Assembly (NCBI RefSeq): GCF_002727065.1
Contig: NZ_PDVP01000006.1
Coordinates: 124,001 to 188,000 of the forward strand
Direction of reading: 5' to 3'
Origin: Zhengella mangrovi
GTDB taxonomy: Bacteria > Pseudomonadota > Alphaproteobacteria > Rhizobiales > Rhizobiaceae
Length of the DNA: 64,000 nt
Of the stretch, positions 9,451 through 18,037 are shown piece after piece (the stretch's first letter is position 1; every line of letters starts with the position of its first letter). The notes beneath the pieces are model-generated. The model did not search any database and was not told where the DNA came from. It saw only the letters and a program-made list of their open reading frames with translations. Both the position numbers and the translations under genes were made by a program.

Positions 9451-10228
9451 GGCCGCCTCCCAGGTAGATCTCCTGGACCTGGGGATCGTTCTCGATCTCC
9501 TCGGGCGTGCCCTCCTTGAAGAGACTGCCATTGTGCATCATCGAGACGTATTCGGAGACGCGCAGGGCGACATCGAGATCGTGCTCGATGATGATGTAGC
9601 CGATGTGCCCCGGCAGCGCGTTGAGAATGGCGATGAGGTCGCGCCGCTCGGTCGGCGACAGGCCGGCGGCCGGCTCGTCGAAGAGGATGAAGCGCGGCGC
9701 GCCGGCAAGCGCCAGAGCGATTTCGAGCTGGCGCTGCTGGCCATGCGACAGGGTGCCGACGAGCAGGCCGGCCTCGCCGTCGAGATGGACGGCGTGAATG
9801 ATGGATTCGGCCTGTGCCATCGCCCCGTCCGAGGGCGACGGCCGCAGCAGCGAAAAGCGGTTGTTGGTCACGCCACGGCAGGCCAGGTAGACGGAATCGC
9901 GAATGCTGAGGTTCGTGAAAAGCTGGGAAATCTGGTAGGTGCGGCGCAGGCCGCGGCGGATGCGTTCATGGGCGGGAAGATGGGTGATCTCCTCGCCGAA
10001 GAAGCGGATCCTGCCGAAGCTCGGCAGGAAATCGCCGGTGATCGCGTTGAAGAGCGTGGTCTTGCCCGCGCCATTGGACCCGAGCACGGCGCGCCGCTCG
10101 CCGGCCCGGATCTTCATGGAAACGCCGGAGAGCGCGACCAGGGCGCCAAAATGCCGGCCGACATTGTCGAGTTCCAGCGCGTTGGCGCCGGTTCCCTGCA
10201 ATCTCGATGCGGCAATGCTGACGTTCAT
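9443..10228 (-). CDS. livG: ABC transporter ATPase, LivG type
   Basis: 261 aa. Walker A is GSNGAGKTT, the Q-loop region RTYQISQLF, the signature LSHGQQRQLEIAL and Walker B FILFDEPAAGLSP; the H-loop reads IIIEHDLDVAL. It is one of two ATPases of a hydrophobic-amino-acid-transporter-type importer. The ATG at 10228 is preferred because the longer reading adds only an Arg/Ser-rich leader overlapping the binding-protein gene. It overlaps the LivF-Tm-1 gene by 8 nt. The liv symbol reflects family only; the substrate is unknown. Confidence 0.88.
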   Translation of the reverse strand: MNVSIAASRLQGTGANALELDNVGRHFGALVALSGVSMKIRAGERRAVLGSNGAGKTTLFNAITGDFLPSFGRIRFFGEEITHLPAHERIRRGLRRTYQISQLFTNLSIRDSVYLACRGVTNNRFSLLRPSPSDGAMAQAESIIHAVHLDGEAGLLVGTLSHGQQRQLEIALALAGAPRFILFDEPAAGLSPTERRDLIAILNALPGHIGYIIIEHDLDVALRVSEYVSMMHNGSLFKEGTPEEIENDPQVQEIYLGGGHG

Positions 10229-10253
10229 GGTCGCGGTCTCCTTCAGGCTGCCG

Positions 10254-11501
10254 TCACGGGCAGCTCGGGTTGTCGCGGCTGACCTTGCCGAGCGCGCGGA
10301 AGTCCGCCTCGTCGATGCCGAGCGTCTGGTTGACCTGCGGCGTAACCTTGATGAGCTTGTTGAGCAGGGTGCCATCGGCGGCTTCGCTCACCTCGGTCAG
10401 GAACATGTCGGCGATCGCGTTGCGGTTCTTGTCGAGCGACACCTTGCCGGTCGGCGTTTCGAACGACAGGTTCGACAGGACCTCGCGGAACTTCTTGCCG
10501 CCGTCCGACAGGTCACCCTTCACCTCGTCGAGGGCGAGCAGGGCCGCCTTCATGTTGACGTAGTAGGCGTGGGCGAAGAGCGAGGGCGACGGGAATGCGC
10601 CATCCTGCTTCTTGTAGGCCTCGACGAAGGCCTTCCACTCGGGCGAGTCGTTGGTATCGGCCGTCGGGCCGGCCGCCGGCGTGCCGACCAGGATGTCGTG
10701 CAGGCGTCCCTTGGCCGTCAGCACCGTCTGGTCGACGGTGATGGACCCGCCGATCAGCGGCGCCTGGCCACCGGCCTGCTGATACTGGCTGAGGAAGTTG
10801 ACCGCGTCGGCACCGCCGAGGGCCACGTAAATGGCGTCGACGTCATCGGGAATGGCGGCGATGACCGAGGAATAGTCCTTGTTGCCGATCGGCACCCACG
10901 ACTTGGACGGAACCTTGCCGCCGGCCTTGCAGAACTCGGCCATGAAGCCGAAGACCTGCGTGTAGGGGAAGGAATAGTCTTCCGCCACGGTCGCGACCGT
11001 CTTGTAGCCCTTGTCGTTGTAGGCGTAGGTGCCGAGACCGGCCATCCACTGCGCACCGTCGGTGGAGAAGCGGAAGAAGTTTTCCGCCGGATCGCGGAAC
11101 GTGGTGTCCTGCGCGGCCGAGGAGCCGTTGAGGAAGGTCACGTCGGGCTGGGTCTTGGCGTATTCCTTGACCGCGATGCCCTCGTCGCCGGAGAGCGGGC
11201 CGACGAGGATCTTCACGCCATCCTGCTCGACGAGCTTGCGCGCAGCGCGCACGGCGCTGTCGGGAGAGGCGTCGGAGGAACCGCGGATGATCTCGATGTC
11301 GTTTCCACCGGCCTTGCCGCCGAATTCCTGCACGGCGGTCAGCGCGCCGCGTTCGCTGTCCTCGCCCAGGACCGTGAAGGCCCCTTCAAAGGTGGCCAGC
11401 ACGCCGATCTTCATGCTCTCGGCCTGCGCGATCGAGATCGCGGGAGCCGTCAGTCCGGTCGCGACAGCCAGCGCCAGCATTGTCCGTCTTGTCATGCTCA
11501 T
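10254..11501 (-). CDS. periplasmic branched-chain-amino-acid-type substrate-binding protein
   Basis: 415 aa with a Tat/Sec-like signal at residues 1-27 (MSMTRRTMLALAVATGL, cut after AQA). The mature part is a periplasmic binding protein type 1: MKIGVLATFEGAFTVLGED at the start, VKILVGPLSGDEG, and GGSITVDQTVL. It captures the importer's substrate in the periplasm. A strong GGAGG site stands 7-11 nt before the ATG. It lies between livM and livG, 23 bp after the permease. Members of this family bind amino acids, amides, urea or aromatic acids, and the sequence does not say which. Confidence 0.88.
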   Translation of the reverse strand: MSMTRRTMLALAVATGLTAPAISIAQAESMKIGVLATFEGAFTVLGEDSERGALTAVQEFGGKAGGNDIEIIRGSSDASPDSAVRAARKLVEQDGVKILVGPLSGDEGIAVKEYAKTQPDVTFLNGSSAAQDTTFRDPAENFFRFSTDGAQWMAGLGTYAYNDKGYKTVATVAEDYSFPYTQVFGFMAEFCKAGGKVPSKSWVPIGNKDYSSVIAAIPDDVDAIYVALGGADAVNFLSQYQQAGGQAPLIGGSITVDQTVLTAKGRLHDILVGTPAAGPTADTNDSPEWKAFVEAYKKQDGAFPSPSLFAHAYYVNMKAALLALDEVKGDLSDGGKKFREVLSNLSFETPTGKVSLDKNRNAIADMFLTEVSEAADGTLLNKLIKVTPQVNQTLGIDEADFRALGKVSRDNPSCP

Positions 11502-11524
11502 GTCATTCCTCCCATGGAAACCGT

Positions 11525-12577
11525 TCACTCCCGGACCCCGGACCGTTCCGGTCCCGGGCCCCATGCATCCCGGTCCGGACGCGGCTTCACGCGCTCCCAG
11601 AGTCCGAGAATTCCGTCTGGCGACAGGAAAACCACCGCCAGGAAAAACAGGCCGATCAGCGTGTTGAACCGTTCGGCACCGACGAGATCGATGGCGAAGG
11701 TCTGGATCAGCACCACGACCACGGCGCCGATGAACGGGCCGACGGGATGGCGCAGACCACCGATGATCGCGATGATGAGAATGTTGATGGCCGGGCCGAC
11801 CGCGATGGAGCCGGGCGAGATGCGGCCGTTGAACCAGGCCAGCAGGACACCGGCCGCGCCAGCGATCAGGCCGGAAAGCCACCAGGCGAAAACCTTGTGC
11901 GCGGTGACGTTGTAGCCGATGGCGCGCATGCGGCGCGGGTTGTCGCGCACGGCCTGCAGCGTCAGGCCGAAGGTCGACCGGGCGCCATAGAGGACGGCGG
12001 CATAGGCCACCACCGCATTGGCCAGGCACAGGTAGTAGAAGGGCACGGGATCGCGCCAGTAGAGACCGAAGACCTCGGGAGCGCGCAGGCCGGAATAGCC
12101 GGGGAAGCCGTTGAACAGGGCGTAGTTCTGCTGCGTGAAATAGAAGCAGGCGGTGGCGATCGCCAGCGTGATCATGATCGTGTAGATGCCCTCTGTGCGC
12201 ACCGCGACCCAGCCGAAGGCGGCCGAGAGCACCGAGGCGAAGAGGATGGCCATGGGCGTGATGACCCACCACGGCCAGGCGAAGCCGTGAACGCCGGAAT
12301 TGTTCTCGCCGAAGATGGCGATGACATAGGCGGCAGCGCCCGCGATGGTGATCTGCGCCAGGCTGACCATGCCGCCGTAGCCGGCCAGCAGCATCAGCGA
12401 CAGGGCGATCATGCCAAGGATCAGCGAATAGCCGCCGATCTGGGTGAGGAAAAAGTCCGACGCCATGGCCGGGTAGACCAGCAGGAAGAGCAGGAGCAGG
12501 CCATGGGCCGGCGTGACGAGCTCGCGCCAGCCGCTGCCGCGAAGCTTCTCCGTGCGCTGCGTCTCCACCAGGCTCAT
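11525..12577 (-). CDS. livM: ABC transporter permease, LivM type
   Basis: 350 aa with about ten hydrophobic segments. Family landmarks are LSLMLLAGYGGMVSLAQ, the VAVRTEGIYTIMITLA segment, and the cytosolic coupling helix LQAVRDNPRRMRAIGY. It pairs with the LivH-type permease just upstream, overlapping it by 4 nt (ATGA). The C-terminal 25 residues are charged and Pro-rich. The substrate is unknown. Confidence 0.88.
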   Translation of the reverse strand: MSLVETQRTEKLRGSGWRELVTPAHGLLLLFLLVYPAMASDFFLTQIGGYSLILGMIALSLMLLAGYGGMVSLAQITIAGAAAYVIAIFGENNSGVHGFAWPWWVITPMAILFASVLSAAFGWVAVRTEGIYTIMITLAIATACFYFTQQNYALFNGFPGYSGLRAPEVFGLYWRDPVPFYYLCLANAVVAYAAVLYGARSTFGLTLQAVRDNPRRMRAIGYNVTAHKVFAWWLSGLIAGAAGVLLAWFNGRISPGSIAVGPAINILIIAIIGGLRHPVGPFIGAVVVVLIQTFAIDLVGAERFNTLIGLFFLAVVFLSPDGILGLWERVKPRPDRDAWGPGPERSGVRE

Positions 12578-13626
12578 AGCGATTTCCCCATGATGCCCTG
12601 CGGGCGCACGCTGAGCGTCACCACCATGATGACGAAGGTGATGACGACGCCGTAGGTCGGGAAATAGACGAGCCCGATCTGCTCGGCGAGGCCGATGATC
12701 AGCGCACCGATGGCCGCGCCGGTCACCGATCCCATGCCGCCGACGATGACCACGACCAGCGAGGCCAGCAGGTAGCGGACGTCCTCGCCCGGCGCGACGG
12801 ACAGGGCGGAACCGCCGACCACGCCGGCGAACCCGGCGAGGCCCGCGCCAATGGCAAACACCGCGGCAAAGACCAGGTGCACGTTCTTGCCCGAGGCGGC
12901 CAGCATGTCGCGGTCATCGACGCCGGCGCGGATCATCATGCCGATCCGCGTTCGGTTGAGCATCAGCCACAGCCCGATGCCGATGACGACGGCGATGGCG
13001 AGCACCACGAGGCGGTAATAGGGATAGACGAGATAGACGGCCGCGCCATTCGACCGGTAGGCGGTGATGACCGGCAGCTTGATGGCGCCGGTGAGCCACT
13101 CGGGCACCAGGATCTGGTAGGTCGTGCCGCCCCAGACCGCCAGCATGAGGTCGGCGGCGACGATGGAGATACCGATGGTCACCAGGGTCTGGCGCAGGTC
13201 ATCGCCCTCGAGGCGGCGGAAGACCACGACCTGCATGACCAGGCCGATGACGGCCATGATGACGAAGCCCGCGGCGACGCCAAGCAGCCAGAAGCCGGTG
13301 CGGTCGGCGACCTCGTAGCCGACATAGGCGCCCAGCAGGTAGAGCGAGCCATGCGCCAGGTTGACGTTGCGCATGAGGCCGAAGACCAGCGTGAAGCCGC
13401 TGGCGACGAGGAAATAGAGTCCGGCGAGCGTCAGGCCGTTGAGGATGGCGCTCAGGAACGCCTTCTTGGAGATCAGGATCGCGTCCAGCCAGTCGGGCCA
13501 CTGGGCGAAGACCAGCCACAGGAGAAGGGCCGCCACCAACAGGGCGACGACGCCCCACGCCTGGCGGCGTGAGGCGCGGGCACCCCGGAAAAGATCGTCG
13601 CGGTTGGTGTTCGACGCGTCGCTCAT
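12574..13626 (-). CDS. livH: ABC transporter permease, LivH type
   Basis: 350 aa. An N-terminal leader (~25 residues) and one extra membrane segment precede the usual LivH core (ILNGLTLAGLYFLVASGFTL, MRNVNLAHGSLYLLGAY). The coupling motif RTRIGMMIRAGVDDRDM and the terminal GLAEQIGLVYFPTYG are intact. It lies 7 bp after the amidohydrolase and overlaps livM by 4 nt, so transport and hydrolysis genes are transcribed together. LivH proteins are often ~290-300 aa; the extra ~50 residues are all N-terminal. Confidence 0.88.
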   Translation of the reverse strand: MSDASNTNRDDLFRGARASRRQAWGVVALLVAALLLWLVFAQWPDWLDAILISKKAFLSAILNGLTLAGLYFLVASGFTLVFGLMRNVNLAHGSLYLLGAYVGYEVADRTGFWLLGVAAGFVIMAVIGLVMQVVVFRRLEGDDLRQTLVTIGISIVAADLMLAVWGGTTYQILVPEWLTGAIKLPVITAYRSNGAAVYLVYPYYRLVVLAIAVVIGIGLWLMLNRTRIGMMIRAGVDDRDMLAASGKNVHLVFAAVFAIGAGLAGFAGVVGGSALSVAPGEDVRYLLASLVVVIVGGMGSVTGAAIGALIIGLAEQIGLVYFPTYGVVITFVIMVVTLSVRPQGIMGKSL

Positions 13627-13633
13627 GCCGGCC

Positions 13634-14944
13634 TCAGGCGATCAGCCTGCGGCGGGCTTCGTTGACGCGCGGCGCCTTGTGGAACTTGCCGTCCTTCATG
13701 ATGGCGAGCAGGCGGGTCTTGTCCTGCAGGATGCGCACGTCGGCCAGCGGGTCGCCGTCGACCAGCAGCAAGTCGGCAAGGTAGCCTTCCTTGACCAGGC
13801 CAAGCTCGTTTTCCATGTCCATGATCTGGCCACCGTACTTGGTGGCCGCCTGGATGGCCTCCATCGGCGTGAAGCCGAGCATCTCGACGAAGGTCTGCAC
13901 GTCCCTGGCATTGGTGCCCTGCGGGGTCCAGGCAAAGCCGTAGTCGCCGCCGATGCAGATGCGGATGCCGCGGCGGTGCATTTTCTTCATCGTGTCGATG
14001 CACATGGCCAGTTCGCGTTCGTAGAGCTCGGTCAGCTCCGACCCGGGCTTGATGCCCCACTCGGCGGCATGGCGTGCGGTGTTGATCAGCCAGGCGATGC
14101 CGGGCGCCACGAAATGCCGGTCCTTGGCGGCTTCCAGCATGTCGAGCGCTTCCTCGTCGCAGAAGGACGCATGGTAGATGTTGCGAATGCCGTGGCGGAC
14201 GCACTGCTTGACGGAATTGGCCGAGCGCGCATGGGCCGAAAGCACCTTGTTGCGGCACTTCGCCTCCTGCACGGCCATGGCCACCTCTTCCTCCGACATG
14301 GGCGTTTCCTCCGCCCCCATGCCGGTGATCTCCTCGCCCGACAGGTTCAGCTTGATGGAATCGACGCCGTACTTGATCAGCGTGCGCACCACGCGGCGCA
14401 CCTCTTCGGGACCGGAGACCACGATGCCGAGGTTCAGGCCCTCGTGGGGGATGTGCGAGGGCGCGGAATCGCCGAGCCCGCCGACGGTGGTGATCTCGGG
14501 GCCGGCCGCCAGGTAGCGCGGTCCGGGGAAACGTCCCTCGTTGATGAAGCGCTTGGCGACGACATCGAGGCGCGGCTTGGCCGCGGCGGCGCCCCGTCCG
14601 GCCGTGAAGCCGGCGTCGAGCACCAGCTTGGCCATCTCCATGGTGACCAGCATGTGCTCCTCGAGTTCCATCATCTGGATCGGCTCGATGCCCGGCGCGT
14701 TGTTCCAGGACAGGTGCAGGTGCGCGTCGATCATGCCCGGCATCAGCGTGGCGCCCATGCCGTCAATCACCGTCGCGCCGCCATAGCCGGCCGACGAGGA
14801 AAAGCGCGACGAGCCGCGGGTGATCGACTTGATGCGGTTGCCCTGCACCAGGACATCGCCGCTGAAGGGCATTTCGCCGGTCGCGTCGAGGACGCGCACG
14901 TTGGTGAAGAGAACCGATCCGTTGCCGTTCATGCTGTCTGCCAT
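13634..14944 (-). CDS. metal-dependent amidohydrolase
   Basis: 436 aa amidohydrolase-superfamily enzyme, similar in layout to imidazolonepropionase/Xaa-Pro-dipeptidase-like members. Metal ligands are visible: DAHLHLS near residue 74, SAHARSANSV and YHASFCDEE in the middle, and the late GGDYGFAWTPQG with its Asp. The family cleaves amide or ring bonds in diverse small molecules. An SD (GAGGAG) precedes the ATG. It follows the alpha/beta hydrolase after 40 bp and precedes livH by 7 bp, which suggests it acts on the imported compound. Confidence 0.85.
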   Translation of the reverse strand: MADSMNGNGSVLFTNVRVLDATGEMPFSGDVLVQGNRIKSITRGSSRFSSSAGYGGATVIDGMGATLMPGMIDAHLHLSWNNAPGIEPIQMMELEEHMLVTMEMAKLVLDAGFTAGRGAAAAKPRLDVVAKRFINEGRFPGPRYLAAGPEITTVGGLGDSAPSHIPHEGLNLGIVVSGPEEVRRVVRTLIKYGVDSIKLNLSGEEITGMGAEETPMSEEEVAMAVQEAKCRNKVLSAHARSANSVKQCVRHGIRNIYHASFCDEEALDMLEAAKDRHFVAPGIAWLINTARHAAEWGIKPGSELTELYERELAMCIDTMKKMHRRGIRICIGGDYGFAWTPQGTNARDVQTFVEMLGFTPMEAIQAATKYGGQIMDMENELGLVKEGYLADLLLVDGDPLADVRILQDKTRLLAIMKDGKFHKAPRVNEARRRLIA

Positions 14945-14984
14945 GGTTCACTCCTCATTGCCTCCGGGGCCGGCCCGGACCGTG

Positions 14985-15767
14985 TCACTGATTCAGGCCT
15001 TCGCGCAAAAAGGCGGTCGCGATGCGCTTGCATTCGTCGGGTTTCTCCAGCGGGGCCCAATGGCCGCAGGCCGGCAGGATACGCACCGGGGCCCCGCCGA
15101 TATCCTCCGACAGCTGCCAGGCGGCCTGGGGTGGCGAGACGCCGTCCTCCTCGCCCGTCACGATCATCACCGGCATGCGCAGGGCCGCGGGATCGGCGCG
15201 CCGGGCGCCGGCCAGGGCCTCGCAGGAGCGGGCAAATCCTTCCGCACTCTGGCGCATGTGGCTTTCGCGCACGAAGGCGAAGGCGGCGGCATCGGTTTCG
15301 GCCGCGCCGGTGGCCATGCCACCGGCCGTCACCTGGTCGGCCACGGCCGCCATGCCTTTTTCGCGCACCAGTTTCGCCCGTCCGCGCAGGCGTTCGCGTG
15401 CCGCGTCGGCCGGTTCGATGATCGGCCCGAACAGGAGCAGGCTTCGAACGAGGTCGGGGCGCTTCATGCCCAGGTGCTGTGCCACCAGCGTGCCGAAGGA
15501 ATGACCCACAACGTGGGCCGAGGCGATGGCGAGATCGTCCAGCATCGCCGCCAGGCTGGAGACGAGCAGGGCCACGTCGATCGGACCGTCCGGAACGGCG
15601 GAGCGTCCGGCGCCGGGAAGGTCGGGCCGGATGACGTCCATTCCCGACAGGGCCGGCAGCAGCGGCTGCCAGGTGTTGGAAGTCCCGCCGAGGCCGTGGA
15701 TCATGAGCACGGCATCGCCGTCCCCTTCCCGCTCCACCTGCATGCCGCGCGCGGTCAGCGTTGTCAT
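14985..15767 (-). CDS. alpha/beta-fold hydrolase
   Basis: 260 aa. The oxyanion-hole motif is MIHGLGGTSNTW, the nucleophile elbow GHSFG puts Ser at 90, a candidate Asp lies in TGEEDGVSPP (~208) and His is in ACGHWAPLEKP (236). The triad is therefore complete. The sequence style is that of the meta-cleavage-product hydrolase and enol-lactonase groups. The ATG at 15767 overlaps the FAH gene stop in ATGA, so the much longer reading that begins inside the FAH gene is rejected. Together with the FAH protein it suggests processing of ring-cleavage products, an inference from families only. Confidence 0.85.
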   Translation of the reverse strand: MTTLTARGMQVEREGDGDAVLMIHGLGGTSNTWQPLLPALSGMDVIRPDLPGAGRSAVPDGPIDVALLVSSLAAMLDDLAIASAHVVGHSFGTLVAQHLGMKRPDLVRSLLLFGPIIEPADAARERLRGRAKLVREKGMAAVADQVTAGGMATGAAETDAAAFAFVRESHMRQSAEGFARSCEALAGARRADPAALRMPVMIVTGEEDGVSPPQAAWQLSEDIGGAPVRILPACGHWAPLEKPDECKRIATAFLREGLNQ

Positions 15768-16639
15768 GCCGCCGTCTCCAGGAAGCGGTTTTCCAGCGTG
15801 CCGATGCCCGCGATCTCGACGCGGACGACGTCGCCGTGCGCGAGATAGCGCGGCGGCTTGAAGCCGATCCCCACTCCTGCCGGCGTTCCAGTGGCAATGA
15901 TGTCGCCGGGCAGCAGCGTGACGCCGGCGGAAATGGTCTCGATGATCTTCGGGACCGAGAAGATCAGATCGCGCGTGTTGGCATCCTGACGCAGCTCGCC
16001 GTTCACGTAGCAGCGGACGGCGGTGTCGGCGAGATCGATCCCGTCGGCGGTCACCGCGAACGGCCCCATCGGGCAGTAGGTGTCCTGGGACTTGCCGATA
16101 AGCCACTGGCTGTAGCGGCCCTGGAGGTCCCTGGCCGTGACGTCGTTGACGATCGTGTAGCCCCAGACATGGTCGAGCGCGTCTTCGGCGCGAATGCCGC
16201 GCCCGCCCCTGCCGATGATGACCGCGAGCTCGGCCTCGTAGTCCACCGCCGCCGTCACCGACGGATCGAGGCGGACCGGGCTGCCATGGGCGACCACGGT
16301 TTCCGGCACCTTGGAGAAAACGATCGGCTCCTTCGGGATCTCGCCGGCGGCAGCACTGGAATCGAAGCCGCTGGACGAGAACTCCCTGGCATGCTCGCGA
16401 TAGTTCTTGCCGACGCAGAAGATGTTGCGGCGCGGCCGGGGAAACGGCGCCTCGAGGCGCACCTCGTCCAGGCGCACCGGCGAGAGGCGGTCGATCGCCC
16501 CGAGGTCCGCCTCCACGAGCGCGCCCAGACCGTTGCGGGCGGCATCGACCGACAGTGCGAGAGGCGTGATCTGCGTGCCGGCATCATCGACGATCCCGAC
16601 GCGGCGCTCGTCACCGAGACTGAAACAAGCGAATTTCAT
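15764..16639 (-). CDS. fumarylacetoacetate hydrolase family protein
   Basis: 291 aa. FAH-fold motifs are present in order: FCVGKNYREHARE, VDYEAELAVIIGRGGRGI with the metal-binding Glu residues, and WGYTIVNDVTARDLQGRY. The family hydrolyses or isomerises 2-oxo acids such as fumarylpyruvate and hydroxyheptadienedioate, usually with Mg2+. The ATG at 16639 has a GGGAGGGTGG site; the upstream Met eight residues earlier lacks one. It is the first gene of the minus-strand cluster and faces the GntR gene across an AT-rich operator region. Confidence 0.88.
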   Translation of the reverse strand: MKFACFSLGDERRVGIVDDAGTQITPLALSVDAARNGLGALVEADLGAIDRLSPVRLDEVRLEAPFPRPRRNIFCVGKNYREHAREFSSSGFDSSAAAGEIPKEPIVFSKVPETVVAHGSPVRLDPSVTAAVDYEAELAVIIGRGGRGIRAEDALDHVWGYTIVNDVTARDLQGRYSQWLIGKSQDTYCPMGPFAVTADGIDLADTAVRCYVNGELRQDANTRDLIFSVPKIIETISAGVTLLPGDIIATGTPAGVGIGFKPPRYLAHGDVVRVEIAGIGTLENRFLETAA

Positions 16640-16809
16640 CCACCCTCCCGACTGAACCATTTTTTTATTGGTTTACAGTTAAAACAAGGCTATTCTAGTT
16701 TTATCAGGCGTTCAAGAGGGAAATATTGAACCAATTTATCGGATTTTGCCTTGCAGCAAGTGCAGTGCAGCATTTCCTTTAATGCACCATTTATCTCTTG
16801 GTTCAATCA
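16640..16809. promoter_or_regulatory. divergent control region with repeated ATTGAACCAA-type sites
   Basis: This interval is strikingly AT-rich for the window. A 10-bp element ATTGAACCAA (16725-16734) recurs as its exact reverse complement TTGGTTCAAT (16798-16807), centres 73 bp apart. A second, imperfect pair reads ACTGAACCAT (16651-16660) and TTGGTTTACA (16668-16677), centres 17 bp apart. One pair abuts the FAH-gene start and one half-site touches the regulator's start codon. These are good candidates for operators of the adjacent GntR protein. Core promoters could not be placed with confidence. Confidence 0.6.
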
Positions 16810-17490
16810 ATGACTAAGATGCGACAAACAAAAGCGGATTCCATCGAAATCGATCTACGCAGCCGGATCGCAGCAGCGGAGTGGATGCCGGGCGACCAGC
16901 TTCCGGACGAACGGACGCTGGCCGATCATTACGGCGTCGCACGCAACACGATCCGGAAGGCCATCGGGCAGCTCGAAGCTGAAAACCTGCTGGAGCGGAA
17001 GGTCGGACGTGGCACGCATGTGCGCGAAAAGCCCGACGAGACGACCGACCGGATCCTGAAGAGCTTCCTCGAGGCCAGCCCGTCGGACATCCTGAACCTG
17101 CGCCTGTTCATCGAACCGCACGCGGCCTCGGCGGCGGCCCGCAACATCTGCGAGTCGGACCTGGAGGCCATCCGCCACGCGGCGCAGAAGGCCGAGGAGG
17201 CCGAGGACCTCGACGACTACGAATTCTGGGACAACGAGTTTCACCGGCTGATCAACACCGCGGCGGGCAACCGCTTCCTGGCCGATTTCTTCGCACTTCT
17301 GACCATCATCCGCTACACGCCGACGATGATGGAGATCCGCCGGCAATGGTTCACAGCCGAACGCCGGCTGGTCTACGACCGCGAACACCGCGACATTGTC
17401 GAAGCCCTGACGAACTGGGACGGCGAGCGGGCCGCCAGCGCCATGCGGAGCCACCTGCTGTCGCGGCGGCGCAACTATTTCGGCCAGTAG
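16810..17490 (+). CDS. GntR-family regulator, FadR/FCD type
   Basis: 226 aa from ATG 16810; a TTG at 16798 is in frame but lies inside a putative operator. Residues ~10-75 are a winged helix (GDQLPDERTLADHYGVARNT, then GRGTHVRE) and residues ~85-220 an FCD effector domain. The FCD metal-type ligands are present: WDNEFHRL (Asp, His), DREHRDIVEA (His) and MRSHLL (His). FCD regulators sense organic acids, often through a bound metal. No Shine-Dalgarno lies before the ATG, so it may be poorly translated or leaderless. It probably controls the divergent cluster and itself. Confidence 0.85.
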   Translation: MTKMRQTKADSIEIDLRSRIAAAEWMPGDQLPDERTLADHYGVARNTIRKAIGQLEAENLLERKVGRGTHVREKPDETTDRILKSFLEASPSDILNLRLFIEPHAASAAARNICESDLEAIRHAAQKAEEAEDLDDYEFWDNEFHRLINTAAGNRFLADFFALLTIIRYTPTMMEIRRQWFTAERRLVYDREHRDIVEALTNWDGERAASAMRSHLLSRRRNYFGQ

Positions 17491-17506
17491 AACGAGGACC
17501 GGGACC

Positions 17507-18007
17507 ATGTCGATGACGCGGATCATGCAGGCGGTCGCCGCCAGCCAGGGAAGTTCCGACCTGTTTGTCCTGCTGCGCCGGCTGATGGATGCGGGACCGA
17601 CCGACACGCTGCTCGTGCGCCAGATCATCGAGCCGCAGGCCGCTGCGGCCGCGGTATCCAATGGCAACGGCGCCGATATCGAGGCCATCCGCGCGGCCCA
17701 TGAAAAGGCCCTGAACGCGGCAACCCTGCATGACTTCGAGCATTGGGACGCGGTGCTTCACCGCAGCATCTTCGCCGCAACCCGCAACGAGCTCCTGATC
17801 AACCTCCAGGACGTGCTGGCCGCGATCCGTGAAAAGCCGTCCTGGCTCCGGATCAAGAACAAGGTGATCACGCGGGCCGTCCAGCAGAAATACACCCGCG
17901 AACACGGCGCCATCGTCGAGGCCATTGCCGCGCGCAACGCGCAGGCCGCCCATGATGCCATGAAGCTGCACCTGCAAAGCGTCACGCTCGACATGTTTCC
18001 GCAGTAG
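17507..18007 (+). CDS. FCD-domain protein lacking a DNA-binding domain
   Basis: 166 aa, 16 bp after the GntR gene with a GAGGA site. It aligns with the effector half of the preceding regulator from the inter-domain linker onward (LVRQIIEPQAAAAAV against the regulator's LRLFIEPHAASAAA). All metal-type positions are kept: HWDAVLHRS, TREHGAIVEA and MKLHLQS. No winged helix is present and none can be recovered upstream in another frame, as only 16 nt separate the genes. It could be a free sensor subunit that heterodimerises with the full regulator, or a surviving fragment of a duplication. The intact ligands argue for function. Confidence 0.8.
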   Translation: MSMTRIMQAVAASQGSSDLFVLLRRLMDAGPTDTLLVRQIIEPQAAAAAVSNGNGADIEAIRAAHEKALNAATLHDFEHWDAVLHRSIFAATRNELLINLQDVLAAIREKPSWLRIKNKVITRAVQQKYTREHGAIVEAIAARNAQAAHDAMKLHLQSVTLDMFPQ

Positions 18008-18037
18008 CCCGAACGCCGGCCAGAGACGGCCCGTGCG

